The translations under genes and the position numbers were made by a program. Below, piece after piece: positions 7,385 to 15,184 of a stretch of DNA of 58,320 nt; the stretch's first letter is position 1; every line of letters starts with the position of its first letter. This DNA comes from an uncultured Pseudomonadota bacterium. GTDB lineage: Bacteria > Pseudomonadota > Gammaproteobacteria > Steroidobacterales > Steroidobacteraceae. The stretch lies in assembly GCA_903858165.1 (NCBI GenBank), contig CAIOHZ010000210.1, positions 1-58,320 on the forward strand. The letters are read 5' to 3'. The notes under the pieces were generated by a model. That model was not told the DNA's origin, made no database searches, and saw only the letters and a list, made by a program, of their open reading frames with translations.

Positions 7385-9343
7385 ATGCCCAGTCTCATCC
7401 GTCATTTTCGCCACATTGCCTTTCTCTTGGCGGGCCTACTGGCCTTCAGCCTGCCGGCCAACGCCGACGAAGCGTTAGCCGCGGCGCGGCCACTCGAGCG
7501 CGCGGACTTGGAAGCCTGGCTGGACGGCATGGTGCCCGCCACCCTCGCCAAGGACGATATCGCCGGCGCGGTCATTACGGTCGTGAAGGACGGCCAAGTG
7601 CTGTTCCAGAAGGGTTACGGCTATTCGGACGTCGCCAAGCGCACGCTAGTCGACCCGGAAAAGACGTTGTTCCGTCCGGGTTCTGTGTCGAAGTTGTTCA
7701 CCTGGACTGCGGTGATGCAACTGGTAGAGGCCGGCAAGATCGACTTAGATGCGGACATCAACACTTATTTGGATTTCAAGATCCCGGCGCGAGCAGATGG
7801 CCCCATCACGATGCGCCACGTGATGACGCACACGGCCGGCTTCGAGGAACGGGTTAAGCAACTTATCGTCAGCGACCCGAAGTACATGCGCCCGCTCGGT
7901 GACTACGTATCGAAAGACATCCCAGTCCGCATTTTCAAGGCCGGCAGCACGCCTGCCTATTCGAACTACGCCACCACACTCGCGGGGCGCATCGTGGAAC
8001 GGGTTTCTGGCGAGAGTTTCGACGACTACATCGATAAGCATCTCTTCGCCCCTGCGGGCATGCACCATTCCACCTTCCGTCAGCCTTTGCCGGCCGCACT
8101 CCAGCCGCTAATGTCGCAGGGTTATGCCATCGCCACAGAGGCCCCCAAGCCCTACGAGATTGTGGTACCTGCGCCCGCCGGCAGTCTGGCCGCGAGCGGG
8201 GCTGATATGGCCCGGTTCATGATCGCTCAGCTTGCGTCCCGCGAAGGCGGTTCACCGGCGCTGCTTTCTGCTGCCACCGCAAAGCAAATGCATGAGAGCC
8301 GCTTTGCCTACGGCGTTGGCCCACTCAACCGCATGCTGCTCGGCTTTTACCAGACCGACTACAACGGGCGTCGTGTTATCGCGCATGGCGGCGACACCCA
8401 GTTCTTCCACAGTGAACTGCATCTTATACTGGACGAAAAAGTCGGTATGTTCATCTCGGTGAATAGCGCCGGAAGCAGCCGTTCACGCCTACGCACCGAT
8501 TTCTACGAAGGCTTCATGGATCGCTATTTCCCGGCACCCTCCGCAGCGCCGGTCGTGGCGGGGGTTCCTGAAGCAGTGGCCAAGCAACATGCCCAAATGG
8601 CGGCCGGCACCTACGAGAGTTCGCGCCGCCCAGACACCTCATACCTGCGCGTCCTGTCGCTCATCGGGCCTGTTAAGCTCACGGCAAACGCCGATGGCAG
8701 CCTCACCGGTGGACTCATCACCGGCGCCAATGGCAAGCCCCGCCGTTACGTCGAAGTCAGTCCGTTCGTCTGGCAAGACACTGTCACACGTTGGCGCCTA
8801 GCCGGCATCGTAGAAAACGGCCAGGTCACGCGTTTCACCATAGAAGAAGTCTCGGCCATCATGGTGTTGGACCGCTATCCTGCTAGCCGCGACCCGGCGT
8901 GGTTGTTGCCAGCGGTCGTCGTCGCGCTGGTCGCCACGTTGGGCACCGTCTTGCTGTGGCCCATCGCCGCTTGGTCGCGTCGCCGTCATGGGGTGAAGTT
9001 GCCGCTGCACGGCCCTGCGCTGCGCGCCCACCGCACCTCGCGCTTTGCCACCTTGGCGTTGGTGGCACCGAGCGTCGCTTGGATTATCTTCATCTTGCTC
9101 GCGGCTACCGGAGAAAACCTGCTCAATGGTAGCTTCGACGGCGTGGTCGTCGCCATTGAGGTAGCGTCCATCCTCGGTTACGTGGGCGGCACCATGGCGC
9201 TGCTGTGGGCCACCGCTCAGGCATGGAGTCTCGGCAGGCCATGGGCCGCACGCCTGTGGACCTTGGTACTTGCACTGTCCGGCGTGGTGCTCTTGTGGAC
9301 GGCGTATGTCCACCACTTCATGAATTTCTACCTCAAGTACTAA
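7385..9343 (+). CDS. Second serine hydrolase of the beta-lactamase / class C (S12) family with membrane domain
   Basis: A 652-residue exported protein; the start at 7385 gives a clean signal peptide ending near ADA at about 27. Active-site motifs are S100-V-S-K103, Y192-S-N194 and H334-G-G336. The hydrolase domain (about 35-390) is followed by a beta-rich linker and several hydrophobic segments between about 500 and 650, the same overall architecture as the leftward paralogue at 1128-3014. It is 17 bases upstream of the D-aminoacylase-like gene and so probably co-transcribed with it. Known S12 relatives cleave D-Ala-D-Ala, D-amino-acid amides or esters. Two such enzymes in one locus suggests peptides carrying D-residues as substrate, though specificity cannot be read from sequence. 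Confidence 0.88.
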   Translation: MPSLIRHFRHIAFLLAGLLAFSLPANADEALAAARPLERADLEAWLDGMVPATLAKDDIAGAVITVVKDGQVLFQKGYGYSDVAKRTLVDPEKTLFRPGSVSKLFTWTAVMQLVEAGKIDLDADINTYLDFKIPARADGPITMRHVMTHTAGFEERVKQLIVSDPKYMRPLGDYVSKDIPVRIFKAGSTPAYSNYATTLAGRIVERVSGESFDDYIDKHLFAPAGMHHSTFRQPLPAALQPLMSQGYAIATEAPKPYEIVVPAPAGSLAASGADMARFMIAQLASREGGSPALLSAATAKQMHESRFAYGVGPLNRMLLGFYQTDYNGRRVIAHGGDTQFFHSELHLILDEKVGMFISVNSAGSSRSRLRTDFYEGFMDRYFPAPSAAPVVAGVPEAVAKQHAQMAAGTYESSRRPDTSYLRVLSLIGPVKLTANADGSLTGGLITGANGKPRRYVEVSPFVWQDTVTRWRLAGIVENGQVTRFTIEEVSAIMVLDRYPASRDPAWLLPAVVVALVATLGTVLLWPIAAWSRRRHGVKLPLHGPALRAHRTSRFATLALVAPSVAWIIFILLAATGENLLNGSFDGVVVAIEVASILGYVGGTMALLWATAQAWSLGRPWAARLWTLVLALSGVVLLWTAYVHHFMNFYLKY

Positions 9344-9360
9344 GCCGCGCGGAGTACCCG

Positions 9361-11103
9361 ATGAACAGTCCCCTGCTTCGCAGCCTCGTCGCTGCCATAT
9401 TGGTCAGCGCTTTGCCCTCGGCCGCGGTAGCCGAGGCTGCGACCGTCACTTACTCCACCGTGCTGCGGCACGGCACGGTCTATGACGGTAGCGGCAGCAA
9501 GCCATTCGTTGGCGATGTCGCGCTGCAGGGAGACCGCATCGTTTATGTAGGCCCGAAAGCACCGGGTACTGGAGCGGTGGAGTTTGACGCCACCGGCAAG
9601 GCGGTAGCGCCTGGCTTCATCAACATGCTGGCCCACCCGGAAGAATCTCTGCTCATCGACAAGCGCGCCCTCAGCGATTTGCGCCAAGGCGTGACACTGG
9701 AAGTGATGGGCGAGATATCGATGGGGCCGTTGAACGACGCCATGAAGGCAGACTTCCTGCGCGCAGCGGACGCCTCGTTGACGTCTATCGACTGGACGAC
9801 ACTCGGCGAGTACCTGGAGAAACTGGAACGCAGCGGCATTTCTCCGAACGTTGCTTCCTTCGTCGGCGCAGGTACCGTTCGAACGTATGTCCTCGGCGAA
9901 GACAACGTTCAACCCGATACCACGCAGTTGGCCAAGATGCGCCAACTCGTCCGTGAAGCGATGGAGGACGGAGCGCTCGGTGTTACCACTGCGCTCATCT
10001 ACAACCCCAACACCTATGCCAAGACTCAGGAACTGGCGTCTTTGGCTACGGAATCCGGCGCCTGCGGCGGCATGTACATTGCGCACATGCGCAGTGAAGG
10101 CGACCGCCTGCTGGAAGCCATCGACGAGACCATCCAGATTGCCCGCGAGTCCGGTGCACCTGCCGAGATTTATCACCTGAAGGTCGCAGGCAAGCAGAAC
10201 TGGAACAAGCTCGACGCGGTCATCGCCAAGGTGGAAGCGGCCCGCGCCAGCGGCACGCGTATTACGGCGGACATGTACCTCTACCCCGCAGGGGCCACGG
10301 GGCTAGATGCCGCCATGCCCGCCTGGGTTCAGGAAGGCGGATACGCCAAATGGGCTGAGCGCCTCAAGGACCCGGCCACCCGCGCCCGCGTGGCAGCTGA
10401 AATGGATGCGCCCAAATCCGACTGGGAAAATCTTTATCGTGCGGCGGGCCCCGAAGGCATGTTGCTGCTGGCGTTCAAGAACCCGGCGCTTCGTCAGTAC
10501 ACGGGCAAGTCGCTGGCCGAAGTAGCCAAGCTGCGCGGCGTTACTCCAGCGGAGGCCGCGATGCAACTCGTCGTGGAAGATGGCACCCGCGTTGGGGTAG
10601 CTTACTTTCTGATGTCAGAGGACAACATGCGCCGGCAGGTAGCGCTGCCATGGCTCAGCTTCGGCTCCGACGCGGGCGCGCCGGCACCTGAAGGCGTGTT
10701 TCTGCAGTACGCCGAACACCCGCGGGCCTATGGAAACTTCGCGCGCTTGCTAGCGAAGTATGTACGTGACGAAAAGGTCATCCCGCTCGAAGAAGCCATT
10801 CGCAAGCTCACCTCCTTTCCGGCGAAGGTACTCTCGCTAACCGACCGTGGACGCCTAGCACCCGGACAGTATGCCGACGTGGTGGTGTTCGACCCGGCTA
10901 CCGTGCAAGACCACGCCACCTTCGACCAACCACACCAGTTGTCTACCGGCGTCACAGACGTTTGGATTAATGGGGTGCGCGCTCTGCAGAATAGCGAAGC
11001 CACCGGCTTACCCAGCGGCCGCGTAGTACGGGGCCGTGCCTGGCGCGGCGCTCCCGGTGGCGGCTGCCGCAAGGAAAGCAAAGACTGGACCTGGGAACGC
11101 TGA
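9361..11103 (+). CDS. Exported D-aminoacylase / N-acyl-D-amino-acid deacylase family amidohydrolase
   Basis: A 580-residue protein with a signal peptide (about 1-25) and the amidohydrolase barrel typical of D-aminoacylases. Visible motifs are VAPGFIN at 82-88, AHMRSEG at 241-247, YHLK at 271-274 and FGSDAGAPAPEG at 434-445 (Asp437). The C-terminal part has the family RKLTSFPAKVL and GQYADVVVFD blocks. The enzyme should hydrolyse an N-acyl bond on a D-amino acid in the periplasm. The usual HxH metal pair after PGFID is changed to Leu90-Ala-His92, and the canonical Cys ligand (in GNCG) is absent (MGEIS). It therefore belongs to a divergent subgroup. It follows the serine hydrolase by 17 bases. 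A role in releasing free D-amino acids from acylated peptides fits the locus. Confidence 0.85.
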   Translation: MNSPLLRSLVAAILVSALPSAAVAEAATVTYSTVLRHGTVYDGSGSKPFVGDVALQGDRIVYVGPKAPGTGAVEFDATGKAVAPGFINMLAHPEESLLIDKRALSDLRQGVTLEVMGEISMGPLNDAMKADFLRAADASLTSIDWTTLGEYLEKLERSGISPNVASFVGAGTVRTYVLGEDNVQPDTTQLAKMRQLVREAMEDGALGVTTALIYNPNTYAKTQELASLATESGACGGMYIAHMRSEGDRLLEAIDETIQIARESGAPAEIYHLKVAGKQNWNKLDAVIAKVEAARASGTRITADMYLYPAGATGLDAAMPAWVQEGGYAKWAERLKDPATRARVAAEMDAPKSDWENLYRAAGPEGMLLLAFKNPALRQYTGKSLAEVAKLRGVTPAEAAMQLVVEDGTRVGVAYFLMSEDNMRRQVALPWLSFGSDAGAPAPEGVFLQYAEHPRAYGNFARLLAKYVRDEKVIPLEEAIRKLTSFPAKVLSLTDRGRLAPGQYADVVVFDPATVQDHATFDQPHQLSTGVTDVWINGVRALQNSEATGLPSGRVVRGRAWRGAPGGGCRKESKDWTWER

Positions 11104-11127
11104 GGCCCACTGTTTCGCGCCTGCCGC

Positions 11128-11592
11128 CTACTGCACTATCCAGGGGCGGCCGGGAAACCGGAGCAGCACGGGCGTGCAGGTGCCCTCGCGAATGACAGAA
11201 AGCTCCACCGGGTAGCGGGCGCCTTCCATCATGCCGTTGGTGACCAACCAGCGATGGTTCGGCAGACCCGGCGGGCCCACCACGGAAATCCGCCATTCTT
11301 TTTGGTGCCACCACGCTGCCGGCTTGAATTCGGCCGGCATCGACAAACCGATATCCATTTCCACCGCACCCGCCCCCGGGTGCACCGCCAAAATTTGCGC
11401 GATGCCCGCTGAGACGTCATAACGGCAAGGCCCACCGACGACAAAAGCCTGCCGCGAAGCGGGTTTCTGTGGGGCCTGACAACCGGGCAGCACCAACGCC
11501 GCCACTCCCGCCAGCACCGCAGCCAGCAGACTGCCCATGGACCGGTAGCTTCGAACGTAGTCGGATGGACCTGCTTGCTTCGCGCGCGCCAT
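11128..11592 (-). CDS. Hypothetical lipoprotein
   Basis: A 154-residue protein with a hydrophobic stretch ending in a lipobox LPGC (cysteine at 38), so probably lipid-anchored after signal peptidase II cleavage. The mature part contains a conserved-looking core (WWHQKEWRISVVGP) but matches no family I recognise. The start at 11592 has AGGAGG eight bases upstream. An internal ATG 18 codons later would give a shorter, more typical signal peptide. It is convergent with the D-aminoacylase gene (24-base gap) and lies just beyond tRNA-Cys. Confidence 0.65.
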   Translation of the reverse strand: MARAKQAGPSDYVRSYRSMGSLLAAVLAGVAALVLPGCQAPQKPASRQAFVVGGPCRYDVSAGIAQILAVHPGAGAVEMDIGLSMPAEFKPAAWWHQKEWRISVVGPPGLPNHRWLVTNGMMEGARYPVELSVIREGTCTPVLLRFPGRPWIVQ

Positions 11593-11642
11593 GACGGCCT
11601 CCTGACTGAAGGCTACGGCATGCCGACCGGCAAAGAAAGGAA

Positions 11643-11716
11643 TGGAGGCGCGGGCGGGAGTCGAACCCGCCTGGAAGGATTTGCAGTCCTCTGCATAACC
11701 GCTTTGCTACCGCGCC
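11643..11716 (-). tRNA. tRNA-Cys (GCA)
   Basis: A full cloverleaf on the minus strand. The acceptor GGCGCGG pairs with CCGCGCC, the anticodon loop reads CTGCAAA with anticodon GCA, and the T-arm contains GGTTCGACTCC. The 3' CCA is encoded (TGG at 11643-11645 on the plus strand); length is 74 nt. It follows tRNA-Gly and pgsA in the same direction, as glyW-cysT follow pgsA in E. coli. The expected tRNA-Leu of that cluster is not seen. Confidence 0.95.
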
Positions 11717-11761
11717 TGCGGTGCGCACCGTTGTAGGAGTGCGCTATCCCCTCAGACAAGA

Positions 11762-11781
11762 AACCCCGGTGACCCGGGGTT
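11762..11781 (-). terminator. Hairpin between tRNA-Gly and tRNA-Cys
   Basis: A perfect 8-bp stem AACCCCGG/CCGGGGTT with a 4-base loop. It is followed on the minus strand by TTTCTT, so it could act as a Rho-independent terminator or processing hairpin between the two tRNAs. Confidence 0.5.
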
Positions 11782-11795
11782 GCCTGATGAAGAAA

Positions 11796-11871
11796 TGGAG
11801 CGGGAAACGAGGCTCGAACTCGCGACCTCAACCTTGGCAAGGTTGCGCTCTACCAACTGAGCTATTCCCGC
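11796..11871 (-). tRNA. tRNA-Gly (GCC)
   Basis: A 76-nt cloverleaf on the minus strand with acceptor GCGGGAA/TTCCCGC, D-arm AGCTCAGTTGGTAGAGC, anticodon loop TTGCCAA (anticodon GCC), T-loop GTTCGAGCC, and encoded CCA. It lies 38 bases after the pgsA stop, matching the gammaproteobacterial pgsA-glyW order. Confidence 0.96.
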
Positions 11872-11909
11872 TCGCGAGACCGAGAATATTAAGGCATTTC
11901 TCGGCAGTG

Positions 11910-12473
11910 TCAAGCGCTCTCGCCCTGCGAAGTGAGATCGGGCCATGCCGCTCGCAAGTAGGCCACCATCGACCACAAAGTGAGGACAGCAGCGAGCACT
12001 GTCAGGGCGATCCCCAAACGGTAAATGGGGATAAACCAGATATCTTCACGGTACAGCAGCATGGACAGCCCAACGATCTGCAAGATGGTCTTGAACTTGC
12101 CGATGGACGACACGGCCACCTTGCGGCGAGCGCCAATCTCGGCCATCCATTCGCGCAACGCCGAAATGGCGATTTCCCGGCCAATAATGACCGCCGCCGT
12201 AACCGTCATCCACCACGTGTGGTTGTCGTGAACAATGAGGACCAATGCCACCGCGACAATCAACTTGTCAGCCACCGGGTCCAGGAACGCACCCAGCGGT
12301 GTGATCAAGCCGTACTTGCGAGCGTAGTACCCGTCGAGGCTATCGGTGATGCCTGCTGCCGCAAACATGAGCCCGGCCGCCATGTGCGACCAGGAATACG
12401 GCAAGAAGAACAACAGCACCACTAGCGGGATAGCCAGAATACGCAGCCCCGTAAGAATATTGGCGATGTTCAT
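11910..12473 (-). CDS. pgsA: CDP-diacylglycerol--glycerol-3-phosphate 3-phosphatidyltransferase
   Basis: A 187-residue integral membrane enzyme for the committed step of phosphatidylglycerol synthesis. The CDP-alcohol phosphotransferase signature is complete: D44-x2-D47-G48-x2-A51-R52-x8-G61-x3-D65-x3-D69. Several hydrophobic segments match the family's multi-pass topology, and length is normal. The start at 12473 (MNIANILTGLRI) matches the family N-terminus; the frame extends 30 codons further upstream, but that sequence is not family-like. It sits 105 bases downstream of uvrC and upstream of the two tRNAs, a conserved arrangement. Confidence 0.95.
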   Translation of the reverse strand: MNIANILTGLRILAIPLVVLLFFLPYSWSHMAAGLMFAAAGITDSLDGYYARKYGLITPLGAFLDPVADKLIVAVALVLIVHDNHTWWMTVTAAVIIGREIAISALREWMAEIGARRKVAVSSIGKFKTILQIVGLSMLLYREDIWFIPIYRLGIALTVLAAVLTLWSMVAYLRAAWPDLTSQGESA

Positions 12474-12578
12474 CAATGAGCGCGATGGCACGATAGTTAC
12501 CGGCTTCCAGAGGACTTGCAAAAGGCCGACTGCACCGGCCGAGGCGACAACATTGTGCCGCATCTCCGACGAACCGGC

Positions 12579-14054
12579 TTAGTTGCCGGTATGCAGATGA
12601 TCATAAATGACCTGCGCCAGATGCGGACCAATACCCTGCACTGCCGCCAAGTCTTCCAGACCTGCCAACTGTACCCCTTTCAGGCCTCCAAATTGCTTCA
12701 GCAGGGCGCGTCGGCGGGCTGGCCCCAAACCCGCCACATCGTCCAAGACGCTCCCCTGGCGGGCTTTCGCGCGGCTGCGCCGGTGGCCAGTGATGGCAAA
12801 ACGATGCGCTTCGTCGCGCACACGCTGGACCACATGCAGCGCTGGCGAGTCCGGCGGCAACAGGTCCGCAAACTCCTCGCCCAGCCGGAACAAGCGCTCC
12901 TGCCCAACCCTGCGGTCTGCTCCCTTGGCCACCCCGACCACCGCCGGAACCTCCACCCCGAGGGCGGCAAGCACCTCTTCAGCCTGCGCCAATTGCCCCT
13001 TGCCACCGTCGATGAGCAAGACGTCCGGAATGGGGCTCTCGCCCGCCTTGATTCGCCGAAAGCGACGCTCCAGCGCTTGCCGCATCGCGCCATAGTCATC
13101 CCCGGGCTGGATTCCCTCGATGTTGAAACGCCGGTATTCCGTTTTGCTCGGCCCCTCGGGCCCGAACACCACGCACGACGCCACGGTAGCCTCGCCGCCT
13201 GTATGGCTGATGTCGAAGCATTCGATGCGGCGCGGGGGCGCGGGTAAGCCAAGGGCTACCCCCAAGGCCGCCAACTGCCCCGCCACACCAGTCCGGTGGG
13301 TCAGTTTCATCTTCAGGGCCTGCTCCGCATTCTCGCGGGTCACCTCCAGCCACTTGGCTTTCAGGCCCCGCTGCGCGCGGTGCAATTTGACCTTACGACC
13401 TGCGCGCTGCGACAGCGTCTCCTCAAGGGCCGCTGCTTCCTCCAATGCCATGGGCACCAAGATTTCCGGCGGCGCCTCGCGCTCGAGGTAGTACTGCGCC
13501 AGAAAGGCTGAGAGCACTTCTTCCGGCTCCGCCACCCCGGTGCGTGGAAAGAAGGTCGTAGTGCCAAGACTTCGTCCACCACGAATGAACAGCAACCCGA
13601 CGCAGTACTCGCCGTTGGCTTCGGCGAGCGCCACGGCATCACAGTCGGTATCGGTGGTCGAAGTAATAATCTGCTGTTCCTGCAGCTTGCGTAGTGCTGC
13701 CAGCTGGTCCCGCAGTTGGGCGGCACGCTCGAACTCCAGCGCTTCAGCGGCTGCTTCCATACGCGTTCCCAAGTCACGGGCCACGTCGTCGTTTCGCCCC
13801 TCCAGCACACTCACCGCCGATGCTACGTCCCCTGCATAGTCCGTCTGGGAAATAAGCCCCACACAGGGTGCCGTGCAACGCTGAATCTGATACTGCAGAC
13901 AAGGCCGCGAGCGATGCGCAAAGTAAGTGTCTTCGCACGTACGCAAACGGAACAATTTCTGCAGCTGCGTTACCGTCTCGCGAACGGCCCAAGTACTAGG
14001 GTAAGGACCGAAGAAACGGTCAGGCGCGCGGCGCACACCGCGGTAGAAAGTCAT
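12579..14054 (-). CDS. uvrC: UvrC excinuclease subunit, C-terminal part (gene broken by apparent frameshift)
   Basis: A 491-codon frame starting MTFYRGVRRAPDRFFGPYPS, which is the middle of a normal UvrC. It carries the Cys-rich region (LFRLRTCEDTYFAHRSRPCL), the UVR motif (about residues 96-130, AAEALEFERAAQLRDQL), the RNase-H-like endonuclease domain (ECFDISHTGGEATVASCVVF, DVLLIDGGKGQ), and C-terminal helix-hairpin-helices (LKQFGGLKGVQ..., VQGIGPHLAQVIYDHL). It would make the 5' incision and bind DNA but lacks the GIY-YIG 3'-incision domain, which lies in the preceding frame. The ATG at 14054 overlaps the upstream TGA in ATGA, so reinitiation is conceivable. A one-base deletion near 14072, real or a sequencing error, is the simpler explanation. 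Confidence 0.85.
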   Translation of the reverse strand: MTFYRGVRRAPDRFFGPYPSTWAVRETVTQLQKLFRLRTCEDTYFAHRSRPCLQYQIQRCTAPCVGLISQTDYAGDVASAVSVLEGRNDDVARDLGTRMEAAAEALEFERAAQLRDQLAALRKLQEQQIITSTTDTDCDAVALAEANGEYCVGLLFIRGGRSLGTTTFFPRTGVAEPEEVLSAFLAQYYLEREAPPEILVPMALEEAAALEETLSQRAGRKVKLHRAQRGLKAKWLEVTRENAEQALKMKLTHRTGVAGQLAALGVALGLPAPPRRIECFDISHTGGEATVASCVVFGPEGPSKTEYRRFNIEGIQPGDDYGAMRQALERRFRRIKAGESPIPDVLLIDGGKGQLAQAEEVLAALGVEVPAVVGVAKGADRRVGQERLFRLGEEFADLLPPDSPALHVVQRVRDEAHRFAITGHRRSRAKARQGSVLDDVAGLGPARRRALLKQFGGLKGVQLAGLEDLAAVQGIGPHLAQVIYDHLHTGN

Positions 14055-14476
14055 ACGCGGAAAGCCGTGAGCGACAAGCGCAAATAAGGAAAGGTCTTGT
14101 CATCCTTCAGCAGCACGTTGTAGTGCGGCCGATGCTGCTTGATGAGGTTGTACTCGAGCAGCAGCGCCTCGGTATCGGAACGGGTAAGCGTGACCTCGAT
14201 CCGCGCTATCTGCCGCACCATGGCCACCACCTTGGGTGCCATGAGATCCGCACGGAAATAGCTGCCTACCCGTTGCTTCAGCTGCCGCGCCTTGCCCACG
14301 TAAATAAGCTCGCCGTCGGCCGCAAACATGCGGTACACGCCAGGCCGCATCGGCAGCGTCGCCACGAAGCCCTTAGGATCGAAGGGCTCGGGCGAGGGCT
14401 CGGGCGCGGCTTCAGCGGGGGGCGGCAACGTGGTGGTCACGGGCCCATTGTCCTGCCTTGCCCACCACCGCTGCAA
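14051..14476 (-). CDS. uvrC: UvrC excinuclease subunit, N-terminal GIY-YIG part (gene broken by apparent frameshift)
   Basis: A 141-codon frame holding the UvrC GIY-YIG nuclease domain (PGVYRMF, ELIYVGKARQLKQRVGSYF, ALLLEYNLIKQHRPHYNVLL) and ending LRLSLTAFRV-stop. Reading on in the other frame from the same point gives SAHGFPRMTFYRG, the expected UvrC continuation, if one G is restored near 14072. The two pieces are thus one ancestral gene. The N-terminus is uncertain: ATG at 14476 overlaps the glycosylase gene by 65 bases, while GTG at 14440 overlaps by 29 and starts just before a Pro/Glu-rich linker. Without the C-terminal part this product should not support nucleotide excision repair. 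Confidence 0.83.
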   Translation of the reverse strand: MQRWWARQDNGPVTTTLPPPAEAAPEPSPEPFDPKGFVATLPMRPGVYRMFAADGELIYVGKARQLKQRVGSYFRADLMAPKVVAMVRQIARIEVTLTRSDTEALLLEYNLIKQHRPHYNVLLKDDKTFPYLRLSLTAFRV

Positions 14477-15068
14477 ACATCTCGGTGGTCAGGCGCCGCG
14501 TTTGGGTGTTGTAGCGGCTGCAGTGGTAGGAGTCGAACAGACGACGGTTCGCACCTAGGTCGTGTTCCGCCCCGTGGCCGAAGGCGTAGGCTGCAGGACG
14601 CATTTTCAGTGCGCGCAGTACCGCTTCATGCGCTACCCGGCCCAAGGCGAGGATGGCACCGCCAGACGGCACCGCGGCTATGTCATGCGCGAGAAAGCCA
14701 TTGCAGGTATGCATCTCTATGGGCAATGGCTTGTTGGCTGGCGGCAGACACCGCACCGCATTCGTAATGCGGCAATCGCGCAACTGCAGGCCATCATCAC
14801 GGCTCAAAGACTCGGCGCGGTCCGAAAAGCCGGCGGCGTAGAGGGCCTGGTATAGCAGCAGGCCGGCGTGGTCCCCCGTGAAGGGACGCCCAGTGCGATT
14901 GGCGCCATGCATACCAGGCGCCAACCCCACCACCAGCAGGCCGGGCTGGGCAACCCCAAAGGCTGGCACCGGCGCGGCGTGATAGTCGACGTGTTTGGCG
15001 CGCACCTCGTCCAGAAACGAGGCCAGTCGCGGACAGCGACGGCAAGCCGGGTCGAAAGCTTCAACCAT
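14412..15068 (-). CDS. Family 5 (UDGb-type) uracil-DNA glycosylase
   Basis: A 218-residue protein. It has the family 5 motifs GLAPGMHGANRTGRPFTGD (48-66), a central NAVRC block, and SYHCSRYNTQTRRLT near the C-terminus (family usually SFHPSRQNT). Cys9, Cys12, Cys107 and Cys122 are spaced as the [4Fe-4S] ligands. It removes uracil and some oxidised or deaminated bases from DNA to start base excision repair. A good minus-strand -10 box (TATACT, 15109-15114) lies about 40 bases upstream of the ATG at 15068, favouring that start over a GTG at 15128. It overlaps the 5' end of uvrC, so the two DNA-repair genes are probably co-transcribed. Confidence 0.85.
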   Translation of the reverse strand: MVEAFDPACRRCPRLASFLDEVRAKHVDYHAAPVPAFGVAQPGLLVVGLAPGMHGANRTGRPFTGDHAGLLLYQALYAAGFSDRAESLSRDDGLQLRDCRITNAVRCLPPANKPLPIEMHTCNGFLAHDIAAVPSGGAILALGRVAHEAVLRALKMRPAAYAFGHGAEHDLGANRRLFDSYHCSRYNTQTRRLTTEMFAAVVGKAGQWARDHHVAAPR

Positions 15069-15108
15069 GCTGGTGCGGCAGCAAGAGATGGGCGTAGTGC
15101 ATGCCGCC

Positions 15109-15114
15109 AGTATA
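15109..15114 (-). promoter_or_regulatory. -10 box of the uracil-DNA glycosylase / uvrC unit
   Basis: TATACT on the minus strand differs from the consensus at one base. The -35 region is weak. It predicts a transcript start near 15101 and a leader of about 33 bases before the chosen ATG at 15068. Confidence 0.4.
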
Positions 15115-15146
15115 GCGACCGACGGCACGCGCTAATTAGTGAAACC

Positions 15147-15177
15147 GCAGGGGCGCACGTAGACGGCACGCCCCTGC
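15147..15177 (-). terminator. Terminator hairpin downstream of aceA
   Basis: A 9-bp perfect stem GCAGGGGCG/CGCCCCTGC with a 13-base loop, directly after the isocitrate lyase stop. On the minus strand it is followed by GGTTTCACTAATT, with only a short T-run, so termination may be partial. Confidence 0.5.
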
Positions 15178-15184
15178 GTCACGA

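Noticed and set aside
1-11600. Insertion sequence or prophage in the accessory region
   Set aside because: No transposase, integrase, terminal inverted repeats or phage genes are visible; only the tRNA-Cys position hints at possible mobility.
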